Shown here: piece after piece, positions 17,065 through 25,817 of the stretch | Position numbering within the stretch: position 1 is the stretch's first letter | How the letters are laid out: the number at the start of each line of letters is the position of its first letter | DNA from: Faecalicatena_A orotica | GTDB lineage: Bacteria > Bacillota > Clostridia > Lachnospirales > Lachnospiraceae | Strand: one strand, 5' to 3' | Length of the DNA stretch: 64,000 nt | NCBI RefSeq assembly: GCF_040545875.1 | Contig: NZ_JBEPMR010000013.1 | Notes under the pieces: generated by a model | Database searches by the model: none | The model's input: only the letters and a program-made list of their open reading frames with translations | What the model was told of the DNA's origin: nothing | Program-made: the position numbers and the translations under genes

Positions 17065-17860
17065 AGCCTTTTCTCCTCAATTTCAAATAAGAGAGAGCCG
17101 TAAACAATACAATCCCAGCAATATTTACCAGTATCTTATAAAAATAATTTACCCACATATCTCCATTTAGTAATAACACATTATTTCCATAGGCTGGTAT
17201 ATATAATATTTCCGGGAACAGGAATGTCACACTCGCTAAAGCAAAATATAAAATAGTTGGCATACATATAGCTGCCAGTGAATCGGTTAAAAAGATAGAA
17301 ATATAGAATCCGGCCACGCAAAATATCAGAACAGATAAAATAAACAAGACTGATGTCAGCGTAAGCCACAGCCATGCGTGTTCATGCGGTGGCAGCTCTT
17401 CAAATGAAGCAAATGCTTCTTGTGGGAAAATAGGGTTTTCTAGTTCTGTCAGCGGCATTTTAGATGCCAAAATTATGAAATAAACTGTAACTCCTCCAAT
17501 ATAAGCAATGATCCCTGAAATACAAATAGCAATGATTCTGGATATAATATATATTTTCAAACCACTTCGGACAATAATATATTTTAAATAGTGACAATTA
17601 AAATCAACACAAAAACTGTCTGTATAAATTGAAGCAATAATGACAAGTAAAACAATTTTAAACCGATCGAAATGTATAATGAAATTATATACTCCAATAA
17701 TGTCATACCCCTCAAGCGATCTTCCATAATATAGATCTCTTAATACATCCACCTGACTCATCAGGCATACAGCGGCAATGAGAATAATCTTAACCACATA
17801 TGATTTTCTATACATGCTTCGATACAAATCATATCTAATATTTTCTAATATTTTTTTCAA
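17048..17860 (-). CDS. ABC transporter permease (AT-rich operon, first)
   Basis: A 270-residue protein with about six membrane segments, starting KKILENIRYDLYRSMYRKSYVVKII, the amphipathic entry typical of ABC-2 permeases. The start codon is TTG at 17858-17860, chosen because GGGGGAG lies seven bases upstream and no ATG fits. First gene of the operon permease-permease-ATPase-lipoprotein. A promoter lies about 65 bases upstream. Confidence 0.75.
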   Translation of the reverse strand: MKKILENIRYDLYRSMYRKSYVVKIILIAAVCLMSQVDVLRDLYYGRSLEGYDIIGVYNFIIHFDRFKIVLLVIIASIYTDSFCVDFNCHYLKYIIVRSGLKIYIISRIIAICISGIIAYIGGVTVYFIILASKMPLTELENPIFPQEAFASFEELPPHEHAWLWLTLTSVLFILSVLIFCVAGFYISIFLTDSLAAICMPTILYFALASVTFLFPEILYIPAYGNNVLLLNGDMWVNYFYKILVNIAGIVLFTALSYLKLRRKGYEGVL

Positions 17861-17922
17861 TCAAACTCTCCCCCACAATGGCTAATTATATCTCATTTAA
17901 TTATTCTGTATTCTATAAATTT

Positions 17923-17950
17923 ATTATAACAATTATCTAATTTTTTTCAA
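17923..17950 (-). promoter_or_regulatory. Promoter of the AT-rich ABC operon
   Basis: TTGAAA (17945-17950), 16-base spacer, perfect TATAAT (17923-17928) on minus. The surrounding 17861-18081 is AT-rich and carries nothing else recognised. Confidence 0.65.
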
Positions 17951-18081
17951 TTAAATATCCCTTAACAGTATCATTCCTGTCCCCCAATTAATAATTCTGA
18001 ATACTTTCAAGCATCACTAAGTCTGTCGGAAAAGAAATGCAATGGACCTGTAAATAAAGTTTACTAAATATTTATGAATTC

Positions 18082-18117
18082 AAAAAAGACGGGCAGGGAG
18101 TTGTCCCAGGCCCGTCT
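18082..18117 (-). terminator. Terminator after the DUF4317 gene
   Basis: Minus-strand stem AGACGGGC / GCCCGTCT with an inner GGGA/TCCC, followed by six T. It lies about 105 bases after the DUF4317 stop. Confidence 0.75.
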
Positions 18118-18223
18118 ACGGCTCATAACTGCTAAATTTTATTTTCTAGCAACGCTAAATTTTCATTCATAATTTTATTGGGTAGTGACCCCAGGGGATT
18201 AACCGCAGCCACTTTCACTTATT

Positions 18224-19405
18224 TTACTGCTCTATATCTTCAGTTTCCTCATTCCCGGCAACAGTAATACTCCCCGGAGCTTTCACGGTGCGGACATTGA
18301 CCCCGTTCACCTCAATATGGTCGTCCACCGCAATCACAAGGCACTGCCTTCCGTCAATAATCCTCGTCTCTACGAGGTCCATGCGCTCCGGATTTACCTT
18401 GATCACAACGTCCGGCGTCTCGATATTGAACTTACGTGTCTCCGCGATATTGGCTGCCAGAAGGGAAGCCTTTTCTCCTGCTGTCTCCTCAAAATTCTCT
18501 TCAAACGTTTCCATCTTCTCATTCGGTACACCGCTCTTTTCAAAGATTTTTTTAACATCCGTCTTGTCAAGAGCAAGCGGCTCGGGCTCTTCCTTATGCT
18601 CCTCAATCAGTTCGTTCAGGGTCTCATGGATATTACGGACAGTCTCGTAATCCCCGTCCTCTCCAAGTGTATCCTCGATCAGCATCTGGAATGTCTCTTT
18701 CTGTGTATCTGCGGACATCGGCATCTTGGCACCTAACACATGGTCGATAAATTCTTCCTGCAGATCCTCAGACTTTTTCGTATAGTATAAAACACCGTGG
18801 ATATCCATATTACGGTCTGTAAATGCAGGAAACAAAAATCCTTTATCCGGCACATCTACGATCCAGTCACGAATTCTGTCCTGTATCCTATTATCCTCCG
18901 CATTGTAGCAGAGCCCCGGCTTGGAAAGGCTGACCGGGCAGATACTGCAGAGCAGGTACTCATATACATTATCAGACGCATCGAACATCTCGATATTATC
19001 CGAGGATTTACCGGGGATATCGTACATTGCATGTATAAGGACGATATAATAGTTTTCTTCATATATGTAGCTTTCGATTACTTTATCATAAAATTCTTCC
19101 AGAAGCATATCGTCTTCCAGCTTACTGTTCCGAAGCTTCATTAGGAATTCCTGTGTTCCGCCCGGCATCTCCGCGTCCAGCGGGAACTCCATGTTCAGCA
19201 TATTGCGCCCCATTGTGCCTGACATTGTCTTTTTGAAAATATCAAAGTACTTAAATGCCTCTTCTTCCGGAAGGGAAAGGAATGCATCTCTCGATTCCAT
19301 TTTCTTATTCTTTTCATGGTCTACATAGCATCCACAGATGCGGGTGATGGCACAGTTGGCTGGTGTAAATTGTTTTCTTATCTCCAGTACTTCTTTCTTA
19401 TTCAT
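18224..19405 (-). CDS. DUF4317 domain-containing protein
   Basis: A 393-residue soluble protein that matches the DUF4317 family, which is widespread in Lachnospiraceae and has no known function. Recognisable is the N-terminal MNKKEVLEIRKQFTPANCAI followed by TRICGCYVD and a mid-region ICPVSLSKPGL. A C-terminal part (about 290-390) is acidic and includes a helical stretch and a short beta-rich tail. No signal or membrane segment. Monocistronic: its terminator lies at 18082-18117 and the upstream MATE gene is divergent. Confidence 0.85.
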   Translation of the reverse strand: MNKKEVLEIRKQFTPANCAITRICGCYVDHEKNKKMESRDAFLSLPEEEAFKYFDIFKKTMSGTMGRNMLNMEFPLDAEMPGGTQEFLMKLRNSKLEDDMLLEEFYDKVIESYIYEENYYIVLIHAMYDIPGKSSDNIEMFDASDNVYEYLLCSICPVSLSKPGLCYNAEDNRIQDRIRDWIVDVPDKGFLFPAFTDRNMDIHGVLYYTKKSEDLQEEFIDHVLGAKMPMSADTQKETFQMLIEDTLGEDGDYETVRNIHETLNELIEEHKEEPEPLALDKTDVKKIFEKSGVPNEKMETFEENFEETAGEKASLLAANIAETRKFNIETPDVVIKVNPERMDLVETRIIDGRQCLVIAVDDHIEVNGVNVRTVKAPGSITVAGNEETEDIEQ

Positions 19406-19526
19406 TTATCTTCCCTCTTTCTTCTATGACTTAATATCTGCACAAAACCTGCTTTACTGTTTACAGGGCTGCCTGTGAACAACAGCGTAATGCTATTTTA
19501 CACCGAAAACCGATTTCAGAAAAGCA

Positions 19527-19555
19527 TTGATTTCTTATTTAATCTATGATAGTAT
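19527..19555 (+). promoter_or_regulatory. Promoter of the MATE exporter gene
   Basis: TTGATT (19527-19532), 17-base spacer, TAGTAT (19550-19555) on plus. It places the transcript start near 19562, leaving a leader of about 195 bases before the MATE start codon. Confidence 0.65.
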
Positions 19556-19561
19556 AAATTT

Positions 19562-19757
19562 CACAAATACAACATTGAAATGCATTCGGAAGCGAAAAGT
19601 ATTTTCCCTCCGATGAAAGATGCTTGTCCCTGCCGCCGGGTAGGGAAACTAAAAGCATTCGTGCCCCATACCGGCAGGCCTTAGAAGGTATGGGGGAGCG
19701 AATGCTTTTATTTTGTCCGAAAGAATCCATATCATATGAAAACAGGAGAATAATAAA
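19562..19757 (+). promoter_or_regulatory. Structured 5' leader with attenuator of unknown class
   Basis: Between promoter and MATE start the leader contains GCATTCG twice (19582-19588 and 19655-19661). The second copy forms the terminator stem with CGAATGC (19699-19705); the first could pair with the same bases or, alternatively, with CCG...ATGC at 19610-19623. A hairpin TCCCT...AGGGA (about 19627-19646) lies between. This is the layout of a transcription attenuator or riboswitch. I do not recognise a known aptamer, nor a convincing leader peptide. Confidence 0.55.
19651..19714 (+). terminator. Intrinsic terminator hairpin in the MATE leader
   Basis: Long stem AAAAGCATTCG / CGAATGCTTTT (19651-19661, 19699-19709) with a second stem CCCCATACC / GGTATGGGG stacked inside, followed by TTATTTT. 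It stands upstream of the coding region, so the gene can be expressed only if this hairpin is avoided or read through. Confidence 0.75.
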
Positions 19758-21062
19758 ATGAACCAGACGAACTCTATTTTACGAACCTTTATCAAATACG
19801 TCTCCGCAAATATACTGGGAATGGTCGGCCTTTCCTGCTATATTCTGGCGGATACCTTTTTTATTGCAAGAGGCGTCGGAGCCGACGGGCTGACCGCGCT
19901 CAACCTTGCAATCCCGGCCTACAGCTTTGTGAATGGACTGGGGCTGATGATCGGGATCGGCGGCGCAACCCGTTACTCCATCGCCGGAGGAAGAGGCGAT
20001 AAAACTGTAAGGAAGACCATCTTTACCCAGGCTTTTTGTTTTATGCTTTGTCTTGCAGCAGTATTTTTTCTGATCGGCCTGTTTCTGCCCTATCAGCTGG
20101 CCGGCCTTTTGGGCGCTGATTCCACGATCCTTTCACTGACCGGTGTTTATCTGCGCATCCTGCTCTTATTCGCACCGATGTTCATGATGAATAATCTGCT
20201 AATTGCTTTTGTCCGCAACGACGGCAGGCCGCAGCTCTCTATGACAGCCATGCTGCTTGGAAGCTTTGCCAATATTGTGCTGGATTACATTCTCATATTT
20301 CCGCTTCAGCTGGGAATGGCAGGTGCCGCCCTGGCAACTGGAATCGCCCCTGTTATCAGTATGCTTGTCCTTTCGCGGCATTTTATCAGGAAAGAAAACA
20401 ACTTTTCTTTCTGCCGTACCGGAATACATTTCAAAAGTATCAGGGATATTTGTTCTCTCGGAGTTTCCTCTCTGATTGTAGAGGTTTCCTCCGGGGTAGT
20501 TATGATCATTTTCAATATGCTGATCCTGAAAGACAGCGGTAATCTGGGCGTTGCCGCGTATGGCATTCTCGCGAATATCGCACTTGTACTGATTTCTATT
20601 TTCACCGGTATCTCACAGGGCATCCAGCCGGTCTTAAGCAGCTGCTTCGGGAAAAAGGAACATGGAAATATCAAAAAGGTGCTTCGCTATGCCCTGGTTA
20701 CATCTGGTCTGTTTGCGCTGTTTTCTTATGGATGCATGTTTTTCTTTTCCGATCCAATCGTGGAGCTTTTTAATAAAGATAAAGATGTGGCTCTCCATGC
20801 AATTGCAGTGCAGGGAATGCATATTTACTTTACGGCCTTCCTGTTCATCGGAATTAATATCATTACTGCCGCCTATTTCAGTTCCATCGACAGGCCGGGA
20901 AATGCATTCCTTATTTCATGCCTAAGGGGATTTTTACTGGTTATTCCACTTGCTTTTATCCTGTCAGCCCTCTTCGGGCTCACCGGAATCTGGCTGACAG
21001 TGCCTGCCGCTGAAGCATTGGTAACTATGGTAGTTTTGTTCCTGCTTTGCCGTTCAAGATAA
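19758..21062 (+). CDS. MATE-family multidrug efflux transporter
   Basis: A 434-residue transporter with twelve predicted membrane segments and the two-fold MATE layout (halves starting about residue 8 and 235). Typical features: SANILGMVGLSCYILADTFF at the first helix, GVGADGLTALNLAIPAY, and GIGGATRYSIAGGRGD. Likely exports cationic drugs or metabolites using a sodium or proton gradient. AGGAG sits about 10 bases before the ATG. It is the only plus-strand gene in this part of the window and is preceded by an attenuator-like leader, so expression probably responds to a small molecule or to translation stress. Confidence 0.93.
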   Translation: MNQTNSILRTFIKYVSANILGMVGLSCYILADTFFIARGVGADGLTALNLAIPAYSFVNGLGLMIGIGGATRYSIAGGRGDKTVRKTIFTQAFCFMLCLAAVFFLIGLFLPYQLAGLLGADSTILSLTGVYLRILLLFAPMFMMNNLLIAFVRNDGRPQLSMTAMLLGSFANIVLDYILIFPLQLGMAGAALATGIAPVISMLVLSRHFIRKENNFSFCRTGIHFKSIRDICSLGVSSLIVEVSSGVVMIIFNMLILKDSGNLGVAAYGILANIALVLISIFTGISQGIQPVLSSCFGKKEHGNIKKVLRYALVTSGLFALFSYGCMFFFSDPIVELFNKDKDVALHAIAVQGMHIYFTAFLFIGINIITAAYFSSIDRPGNAFLISCLRGFLLVIPLAFILSALFGLTGIWLTVPAAEALVTMVVLFLLCRSR

Positions 21063-21066
21063 AACA

Positions 21067-21093
21067 ACAGCCGGAGCACAAATGCCCCGGCTG
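21067..21093. terminator. Bidirectional terminator between MATE and HD-GYP genes
   Basis: Inverted repeat CAGCCGGAGC / GCCCCGGCTG around a short loop, five bases after the MATE stop and 19 bases after the convergent HD-GYP gene stop. T-rich bases follow on both strands, though neither tract is perfect. Confidence 0.6.
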
Positions 21094-21111
21094 CTTTAGA
21101 CTTCTTTACTT

Positions 21112-22389
21112 TTAAGAAAGATATTTGACCAGCAGTCTACGGTATTCCGACTGGATCCCATAATAATTCTGAAGTGCGGTTGCACAGTTTTCTGCCACTT
21201 CGTCTATGATCGCATTGAAATTTTTCTTCATCGTACCGACAACTTCGGGATTTAACTTTCCTTCATCAGACATCTCCTGAATAATAGACAATGTACGGTC
21301 CTTGGAAAAAGCAGATTTGTAACTCCGCGTTCCTATCAGCGCACTGACAATATCTGAAACCGCCACGATCTCCTCGTCCAGAGTCATATCCTCCCCCGTA
21401 AGCCCGCGGGGATAACCGCTCCCGTCAATTTTCTCATGGTGTCTCAGGGCGATCCTCGTGACATCTTCCGCCGCTGCTTTATTCAGTATCCGCTCTGTGA
21501 TGTCCACGTGTGTCCTCATGATATTCATCGCCTGTGCACTAAGCTTTCCCGGATATTCCAGTATCTCCACCGGGATTCCGATTTTACCGAGGTCGTGCAG
21601 CATCGCCCCATACCTTATCCGTTCGATCCGATCCGCTGAAATCCCCATATAGCGGGCACAGCTGCTGCTGATGCTGGTTGTCGTAATTGTATGCGTTACT
21701 GTATGCTGACTGCGGAAATCTATGGCATATGTCATCATCCTGAGATACTTCATACATTCGTCCTCAGTTAGAGTCACACCCGGGTAAACCTCATAGAAAT
21801 CAATGCTCTCCTCTTTTAACTTGTCATAAATGGAAAATTCATTCTGAGCCTGTAAAAAAGACGCTGTAACTTCATCCGAAAACTGGCCCGGACGCCTCTT
21901 GTCCAGATATTCTACTGCTGCCTCCCACATCTTGGCGTTTGTTCCTTCCTGCCTGGCATTTCTGCTGAAAATCTCCATCCGGTCGGCTAGGCTTATCATC
22001 TGCGCTACCTTCTTTATTTCCTGCCTTGTATGGGGAATCCTTTCATAGGGCACATGGTGGTACAGGACCGCCTCGGCCCATTCATCCAGTGGAGAAAGAT
22101 AACGCAGGAACAGATAACCATATATGGAGTGCTCCCATACGTCTCCCGTTTCGAACTGCACCAGACGGTCTATCTCTTCCGTCTTGTAGGCCCCTATATC
22201 ATGCAGTACAGAAAGGATGCAGATATCCTGCATCTCTTTATCCGTAAATCCGCCATCCACTTTCAACATTCCAGATACCAGATATGCCACCCGCACACCA
22301 TGCTCTACAAGCCGGGTATCGACCTCATTCAAGGTTCGCTGGATTACCCCGATAATATCCTCACTTTTAATTATGGAACCTGTTATCAT
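21112..22389 (-). CDS. Tandem HD-domain protein with C-terminal HD-GYP domain
   Basis: A 425-residue protein with two HD domains. The first (about residues 45-150) has VLHDIGAYK and AVLYHHVPYE. The second (about 225-390) has the complete HD-GYP signature: LHDLGKIG, HVDITERI, and HHEKIDGSGYP. HD-GYP enzymes hydrolyse cyclic di-GMP. The start at 22387-22389 has GGAGG seven bases upstream; the open frame runs 19 codons further without one. It follows the MerR gene by about 60 bases and could be the last gene of the lar operon. No sensory membrane domain is present, so the input is probably cytoplasmic. Confidence 0.85.
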   Translation of the reverse strand: MITGSIIKSEDIIGVIQRTLNEVDTRLVEHGVRVAYLVSGMLKVDGGFTDKEMQDICILSVLHDIGAYKTEEIDRLVQFETGDVWEHSIYGYLFLRYLSPLDEWAEAVLYHHVPYERIPHTRQEIKKVAQMISLADRMEIFSRNARQEGTNAKMWEAAVEYLDKRRPGQFSDEVTASFLQAQNEFSIYDKLKEESIDFYEVYPGVTLTEDECMKYLRMMTYAIDFRSQHTVTHTITTTSISSSCARYMGISADRIERIRYGAMLHDLGKIGIPVEILEYPGKLSAQAMNIMRTHVDITERILNKAAAEDVTRIALRHHEKIDGSGYPRGLTGEDMTLDEEIVAVSDIVSALIGTRSYKSAFSKDRTLSIIQEMSDEGKLNPEVVGTMKKNFNAIIDEVAENCATALQNYYGIQSEYRRLLVKYLS

Positions 22390-22452
22390 CTCTTTTCCTC
22401 CACTGCGAGTCTTCCTGCCTTTCAGCTCTAGCGCGCAGAAATCCATATCATT

Positions 22453-22833
22453 TTATTTATTAAGCAATTTTTCAGTTTTCATAAGTCCATTTTCATATCT
22501 TTCAATCTTATCATCGAGTCTCTCCAGAGATGCCCTCATATCTTCCATCCTGTCCACAAGCTGGCTGCGTTGTTCAACCAGAATTGCTTTTCTTGCATCA
22601 AGCGTAGAATCACCCTGCTTATATAATGCCACATATTCGATCAGTGCCTCAATCTGTACACCCGCTTTACGCAGGCATTTCATCATTTCGATCCAGCGGC
22701 AGGAATCTTCATCGTAATTCCTCACGCCCCCCTTTGTTCTGGGAACCGGCGGGATCAGGCCTATTCTTTCATAATAGCGGAGTGTATCGGCGGTGATATC
22801 ATACTTTTTACTAACTTCTGTTATCGTCATCAT
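22453..22833 (-). CDS. MerR-family regulator (AdhR/YyaN-like)
   Basis: A 126-residue MerR-type regulator: winged helix at about 2-70 (ITEVSKKYDITADTLRYYERIGLI, then RNYDEDSCRWIEMMKCLRKAG) and a long dimerisation coiled coil at 75-125. There are no cysteines in metal-binding positions at the C-terminus, so it is closer to the AdhR/YyaN group that senses reactive aldehydes or redox stress than to metal sensors. It overlaps larE by 4 bases. A classical MerR-type promoter of the kind bound by this group stands before the iron alcohol dehydrogenase 4 kb upstream. Confidence 0.88.
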   Translation of the reverse strand: MMTITEVSKKYDITADTLRYYERIGLIPPVPRTKGGVRNYDEDSCRWIEMMKCLRKAGVQIEALIEYVALYKQGDSTLDARKAILVEQRSQLVDRMEDMRASLERLDDKIERYENGLMKTEKLLNK

Positions 22834-23663
22834 ATGCCCCCTTTTCCTCCGAGTTCCAGATCCATGCTGCCTGACCTGAATCCGTCCAGATCAAGCGTCA
22901 CATATCTGTATCCTAGCCTCTTTAAGTAGTCTGTGATTTCTTTTTTATATTTCAGCACCTGCTCCAGCCGGTCCCGGTCAACTTCTATGCGTACGAGTTC
23001 ATCCTGGACCCGCAGCCTCACATTATAAAAGCCAAGCGTCTTAATGTATGCTTCCCCCGTAGCTGCCGCCAACATCTTTTCTTTAGTCAGCCTTGTCCCG
23101 TATGGGAATCTGGTTGCCATACACGGGGCCGCCGGGCGTTCCGCTACTGAAATTCCATATTCGGCTGCCATCTGCCGTACTTCCTGTTTCGTAAATCCCG
23201 CATCCTTAAGAGGGCTTACGATCCCCAGTTCCTCAACTGCCTTGATTCCCGGGCGGTACGCCTTCAAATCATCTGCATTGGTCCCCTCCAAAATCATGTC
23301 GATTCCAAGCTGGCAAACCCTCTCACGCAGTCTGGAAAACAAAAGTCTTTTACAGAGATAACAGCGATTAACCGGATTCATCTCAATTCCCGCTTCCTCC
23401 AGTTCATTTATACGGAGAACGATATGATATGCCCCCGTTTCCTCCGCTACTTTTTCAGCCGTTTTTAAATCCTCCATCGTATGAAGTTCGGTCTGCATCG
23501 TAACTGCATATACCCTGCTTCCATATGCTTCTGCCTCCTCACAGGCAGCTTTCAGAATCAGGCTACTGTCTGCCCCTCCTGAAAATGCCACTGCAACATC
23601 GTGTTTCGTATATTCCCCCATGGCATTCAGGAAGGCCTTTCGCTTCTTACTGTACTCTGTCAT
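22830..23663 (-). CDS. larE: LarE, sacrificial sulfur transferase for nickel-pincer cofactor
   Basis: A 277-residue PP-loop ATPase. PP-loop at residues 28-34 (SGGADSS); the sacrificial Cys is Cys181 in RPAAPCMATRFPYG, the canonical LarE motif. An additional CYLC pair is at 101-104. LarE adenylates pyridinium-3,5-biscarboxylic acid mononucleotide and donates cysteine sulfur to make the thiocarboxylates of the cofactor. The ATG at 23661-23663 has GGGAGG seven bases upstream; a TTG five codons earlier overlaps that site. It overlaps larC by 17 bases and merR by 4 bases. Confidence 0.93.
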   Translation of the reverse strand: MTEYSKKRKAFLNAMGEYTKHDVAVAFSGGADSSLILKAACEEAEAYGSRVYAVTMQTELHTMEDLKTAEKVAEETGAYHIVLRINELEEAGIEMNPVNRCYLCKRLLFSRLRERVCQLGIDMILEGTNADDLKAYRPGIKAVEELGIVSPLKDAGFTKQEVRQMAAEYGISVAERPAAPCMATRFPYGTRLTKEKMLAAATGEAYIKTLGFYNVRLRVQDELVRIEVDRDRLEQVLKYKKEITDYLKRLGYRYVTLDLDGFRSGSMDLELGGKGGI

Positions 23664-24969
23664 GGGCTTCCCTCCCAACTAATTCATATACTTCCTGCCA
23701 GGACAGCCCTGTTTTTCTGCTTAACTGCGCTACACTCTCATATTCCGGATAAATGCGTGTTCCTGATGGAAGTCCGCATATCTTTATGACAGCTTTTCCA
23801 AGAGAAGTCTCAATTTCCTTAGTTTCTCTCTTTAAAACACTCCGCTCCATCTTCTGTCTGCGTATACCGATCGTTGTAGTCTCCATGAAAATGATTTCTT
23901 CCATCTTTTCAACATCTTTTTCACTACAGATAACATTCAGCTGATATGCGGGACGGTTTTTCTTCATAAAGACGGGCATATAATGGACATCCCTCGCACC
24001 GGCTTCAAGCAGTCTTTGCATCACATAACCGAGGGCCTCGCCTGTACAGTCATCAATATTCGTTTCCAGTTTATAAATACAATCTTCTTCAATCTCTCTG
24101 GATTCAATCAGCATCGCACGGAGCAGGCTTGGCCTTTCATAGCTTCTCTTTCCGGCTCCGGTCCCAGTTCTTTGAATGGTAAACTTATCCGGCAGCTTTT
24201 CCGACGTCCGGACCGCTGCTGCAATGGCAGCCCCAGTCGGTGTTACAAGTTCTCCCTCTATCCCCGTCATATGAAGTGTCAGGGCGTATGCCTGTACTAT
24301 GGCAGACACCGCGGGTACCGGGACAGGAATCATCCCGTGCTGGCATCGGATATATCCTGACCCCTCATTCAAAACGGGGATAATCACCTCTTCGATTCCC
24401 AGATTATCCAGACAGACTGCTGCCGCCGCAATATCGATGATAGAGTCAACAGCCCCCACCTCATGGAAATGTACTTCTTCCACAGGCACACCATGTGCTT
24501 TTGCTTCCGCCTGTGCCAGAATTTCAAAAATATGTACCGCACACTTCTTTGCAGCCTCTGTCATGGCCGAATCCTTTATAATAGAAAGAATATCCGCCAA
24601 ATTCCGGTGTTCGTGAGTATGGCTGTGAGCTGCTGTTTCCCCGTGGTTATGCTCATTGTCATGTCCATGAGTGTGTTCATGGCTATGGTTATGACCGTGC
24701 ACCGGCTCATGTATGCCGTCCCCGTGTCCGTGAAGATACGCCATGTCGTGGTCATGATTTTCATGCTCCTCATCCAGAATCACGCGAAAATCGCAGGCGT
24801 CCAGTCCATTTTTTGAGACCCTGCTGATCTCGATCCGGTGGCCGGAAACATGCAGGCTGTCCAGTGTGTCCCGTAAAACCTTCTCATCCGCACCAAGGTC
24901 CAGAAGCGCCGCGACTACCATGTCTCCACTGATTCCCGAGCCACACTCCATGTATAATGTTCTGCTCAT
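23647..24969 (-). CDS. larC: LarC, nickel insertion protein for pincer cofactor
   Basis: A 440-residue protein matching full-length LarC: N-terminal MECGSGISGDMVVAALLDLG, central domain with HEVGAVDSIIDI and GELVTPTGAA, and C-terminal ferredoxin-like part with LETNIDDCTGEALGYV. LarC inserts nickel into the thiolated precursor in a CTP-dependent reaction. Residues about 73-125 form a long His/Asp/Glu-rich stretch that probably stores or delivers nickel. In Lactobacillus plantarum the protein is split and joined by programmed frameshifting; here it is a single frame. It starts inside the larB stop (4-base overlap). Confidence 0.93.
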   Translation of the reverse strand: MSRTLYMECGSGISGDMVVAALLDLGADEKVLRDTLDSLHVSGHRIEISRVSKNGLDACDFRVILDEEHENHDHDMAYLHGHGDGIHEPVHGHNHSHEHTHGHDNEHNHGETAAHSHTHEHRNLADILSIIKDSAMTEAAKKCAVHIFEILAQAEAKAHGVPVEEVHFHEVGAVDSIIDIAAAAVCLDNLGIEEVIIPVLNEGSGYIRCQHGMIPVPVPAVSAIVQAYALTLHMTGIEGELVTPTGAAIAAAVRTSEKLPDKFTIQRTGTGAGKRSYERPSLLRAMLIESREIEEDCIYKLETNIDDCTGEALGYVMQRLLEAGARDVHYMPVFMKKNRPAYQLNVICSEKDVEKMEEIIFMETTTIGIRRQKMERSVLKRETKEIETSLGKAVIKICGLPSGTRIYPEYESVAQLSRKTGLSWQEVYELVGREAHDRVQ

Positions 24970-25712
24970 TGTCTCTCCCCCAGTCTGTTAATCTGTGTCG
25001 CAATATACCCTGCCCCGTAGCCATTGTCAATATTAACTACCGCGATCCCGTTGGCACAGGAATTAATCATCGTAAGCAGTGCTGAAAGGCCGTGGAAATT
25101 GGCTCCATAACCGACTGATGTGGGCACCGCAATAACAGGCTTATCTACAAGCCCCCCAAGCACACTGGCCAGAGCCCCCTCCATACCTGCCGCCGCAACT
25201 ACACAGTTGGCGCTCTGGATAACATCCAGACGGGACATCAGGCGATGTATGCCGCTGACACCAACATCATATATCCGCTCCACATAGCTCCCAAAATATT
25301 CTGCCGTCTGGGCCGCTTCCTCCGCAACCGGAATATCCGCTGTCCCTGCCGTGCAGACAGCAATTTTCCCGATATGCTCTTTTTCTTTCTTTTCGATCTT
25401 AAGTATTTTGGAAAGAGGGTCGTATTCTGCCTCCGGCAGTTCCTTCTTCAGGAAATCATACTGTTCTTTTGATGCCCTTGTCCCGAATACCTCGCCTTCC
25501 TCCTCATACAGCTTTTTATAAATATCAAGTAAATGCTCATCCGTCTTCCCGCTGCAAAAGACCACCTCCGGAAAACCGGACCTTAACTTTCTATGGGTAT
25601 CCAGCTTTGCATACCCCATCTCCTCAAAAGGCTCCCTCCGGAAATACTGTTCCGCTTCCTCAACGGACATCTCGCCTTTTCTGACTTTTTCCAGCACCTC
25701 ATGTGTTTCCAT
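24966..25712 (-). CDS. larB: LarB, carboxylase/hydrolase for pincer cofactor
   Basis: A 248-residue protein with a C-terminal PurE/AIR-carboxylase-like domain (about 120-240; IAVCTAGTADIPVAEEA, VAAAGMEGALASVLGG, VAVPTSVGYGANFHG). LarB carboxylates and hydrolyses nicotinic acid adenine dinucleotide, the first step to the nickel-pincer nucleotide. First gene of larB-larC-larE-merR. No larA lactate-racemase gene is in the window, so the enzyme using the cofactor must lie elsewhere. Confidence 0.93.
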   Translation of the reverse strand: METHEVLEKVRKGEMSVEEAEQYFRREPFEEMGYAKLDTHRKLRSGFPEVVFCSGKTDEHLLDIYKKLYEEEGEVFGTRASKEQYDFLKKELPEAEYDPLSKILKIEKKEKEHIGKIAVCTAGTADIPVAEEAAQTAEYFGSYVERIYDVGVSGIHRLMSRLDVIQSANCVVAAAGMEGALASVLGGLVDKPVIAVPTSVGYGANFHGLSALLTMINSCANGIAVVNIDNGYGAGYIATQINRLGERQ

Positions 25713-25817
25713 CTATTGTCACCTCATTCTTCGTGGTCATCTTCTTATTATATCTGTTCTTCACTCCGTTGTCACGCAGCCTGCTGCATTTTTTTAAGTT
25801 GATAGACAGAGTCGGTT

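Noticed and set aside
19562..19757. A named riboswitch (TPP, FMN, cobalamin, guanidine or ZTP class)
   Set aside because: Short matches such as GTAGGGAA-like and CCGCC-like strings occur, but none of the conserved cores of these classes is complete.
23753..24816. Plus-strand open frames opposite larC
   Set aside because: They lack ribosome-binding sites and arise from the reverse of the His-rich and hydrophobic coding stretches.
23647..24969. Programmed frameshift in larC as in Lactobacillus
   Set aside because: The gene is one uninterrupted frame of 440 codons covering both LarC parts.
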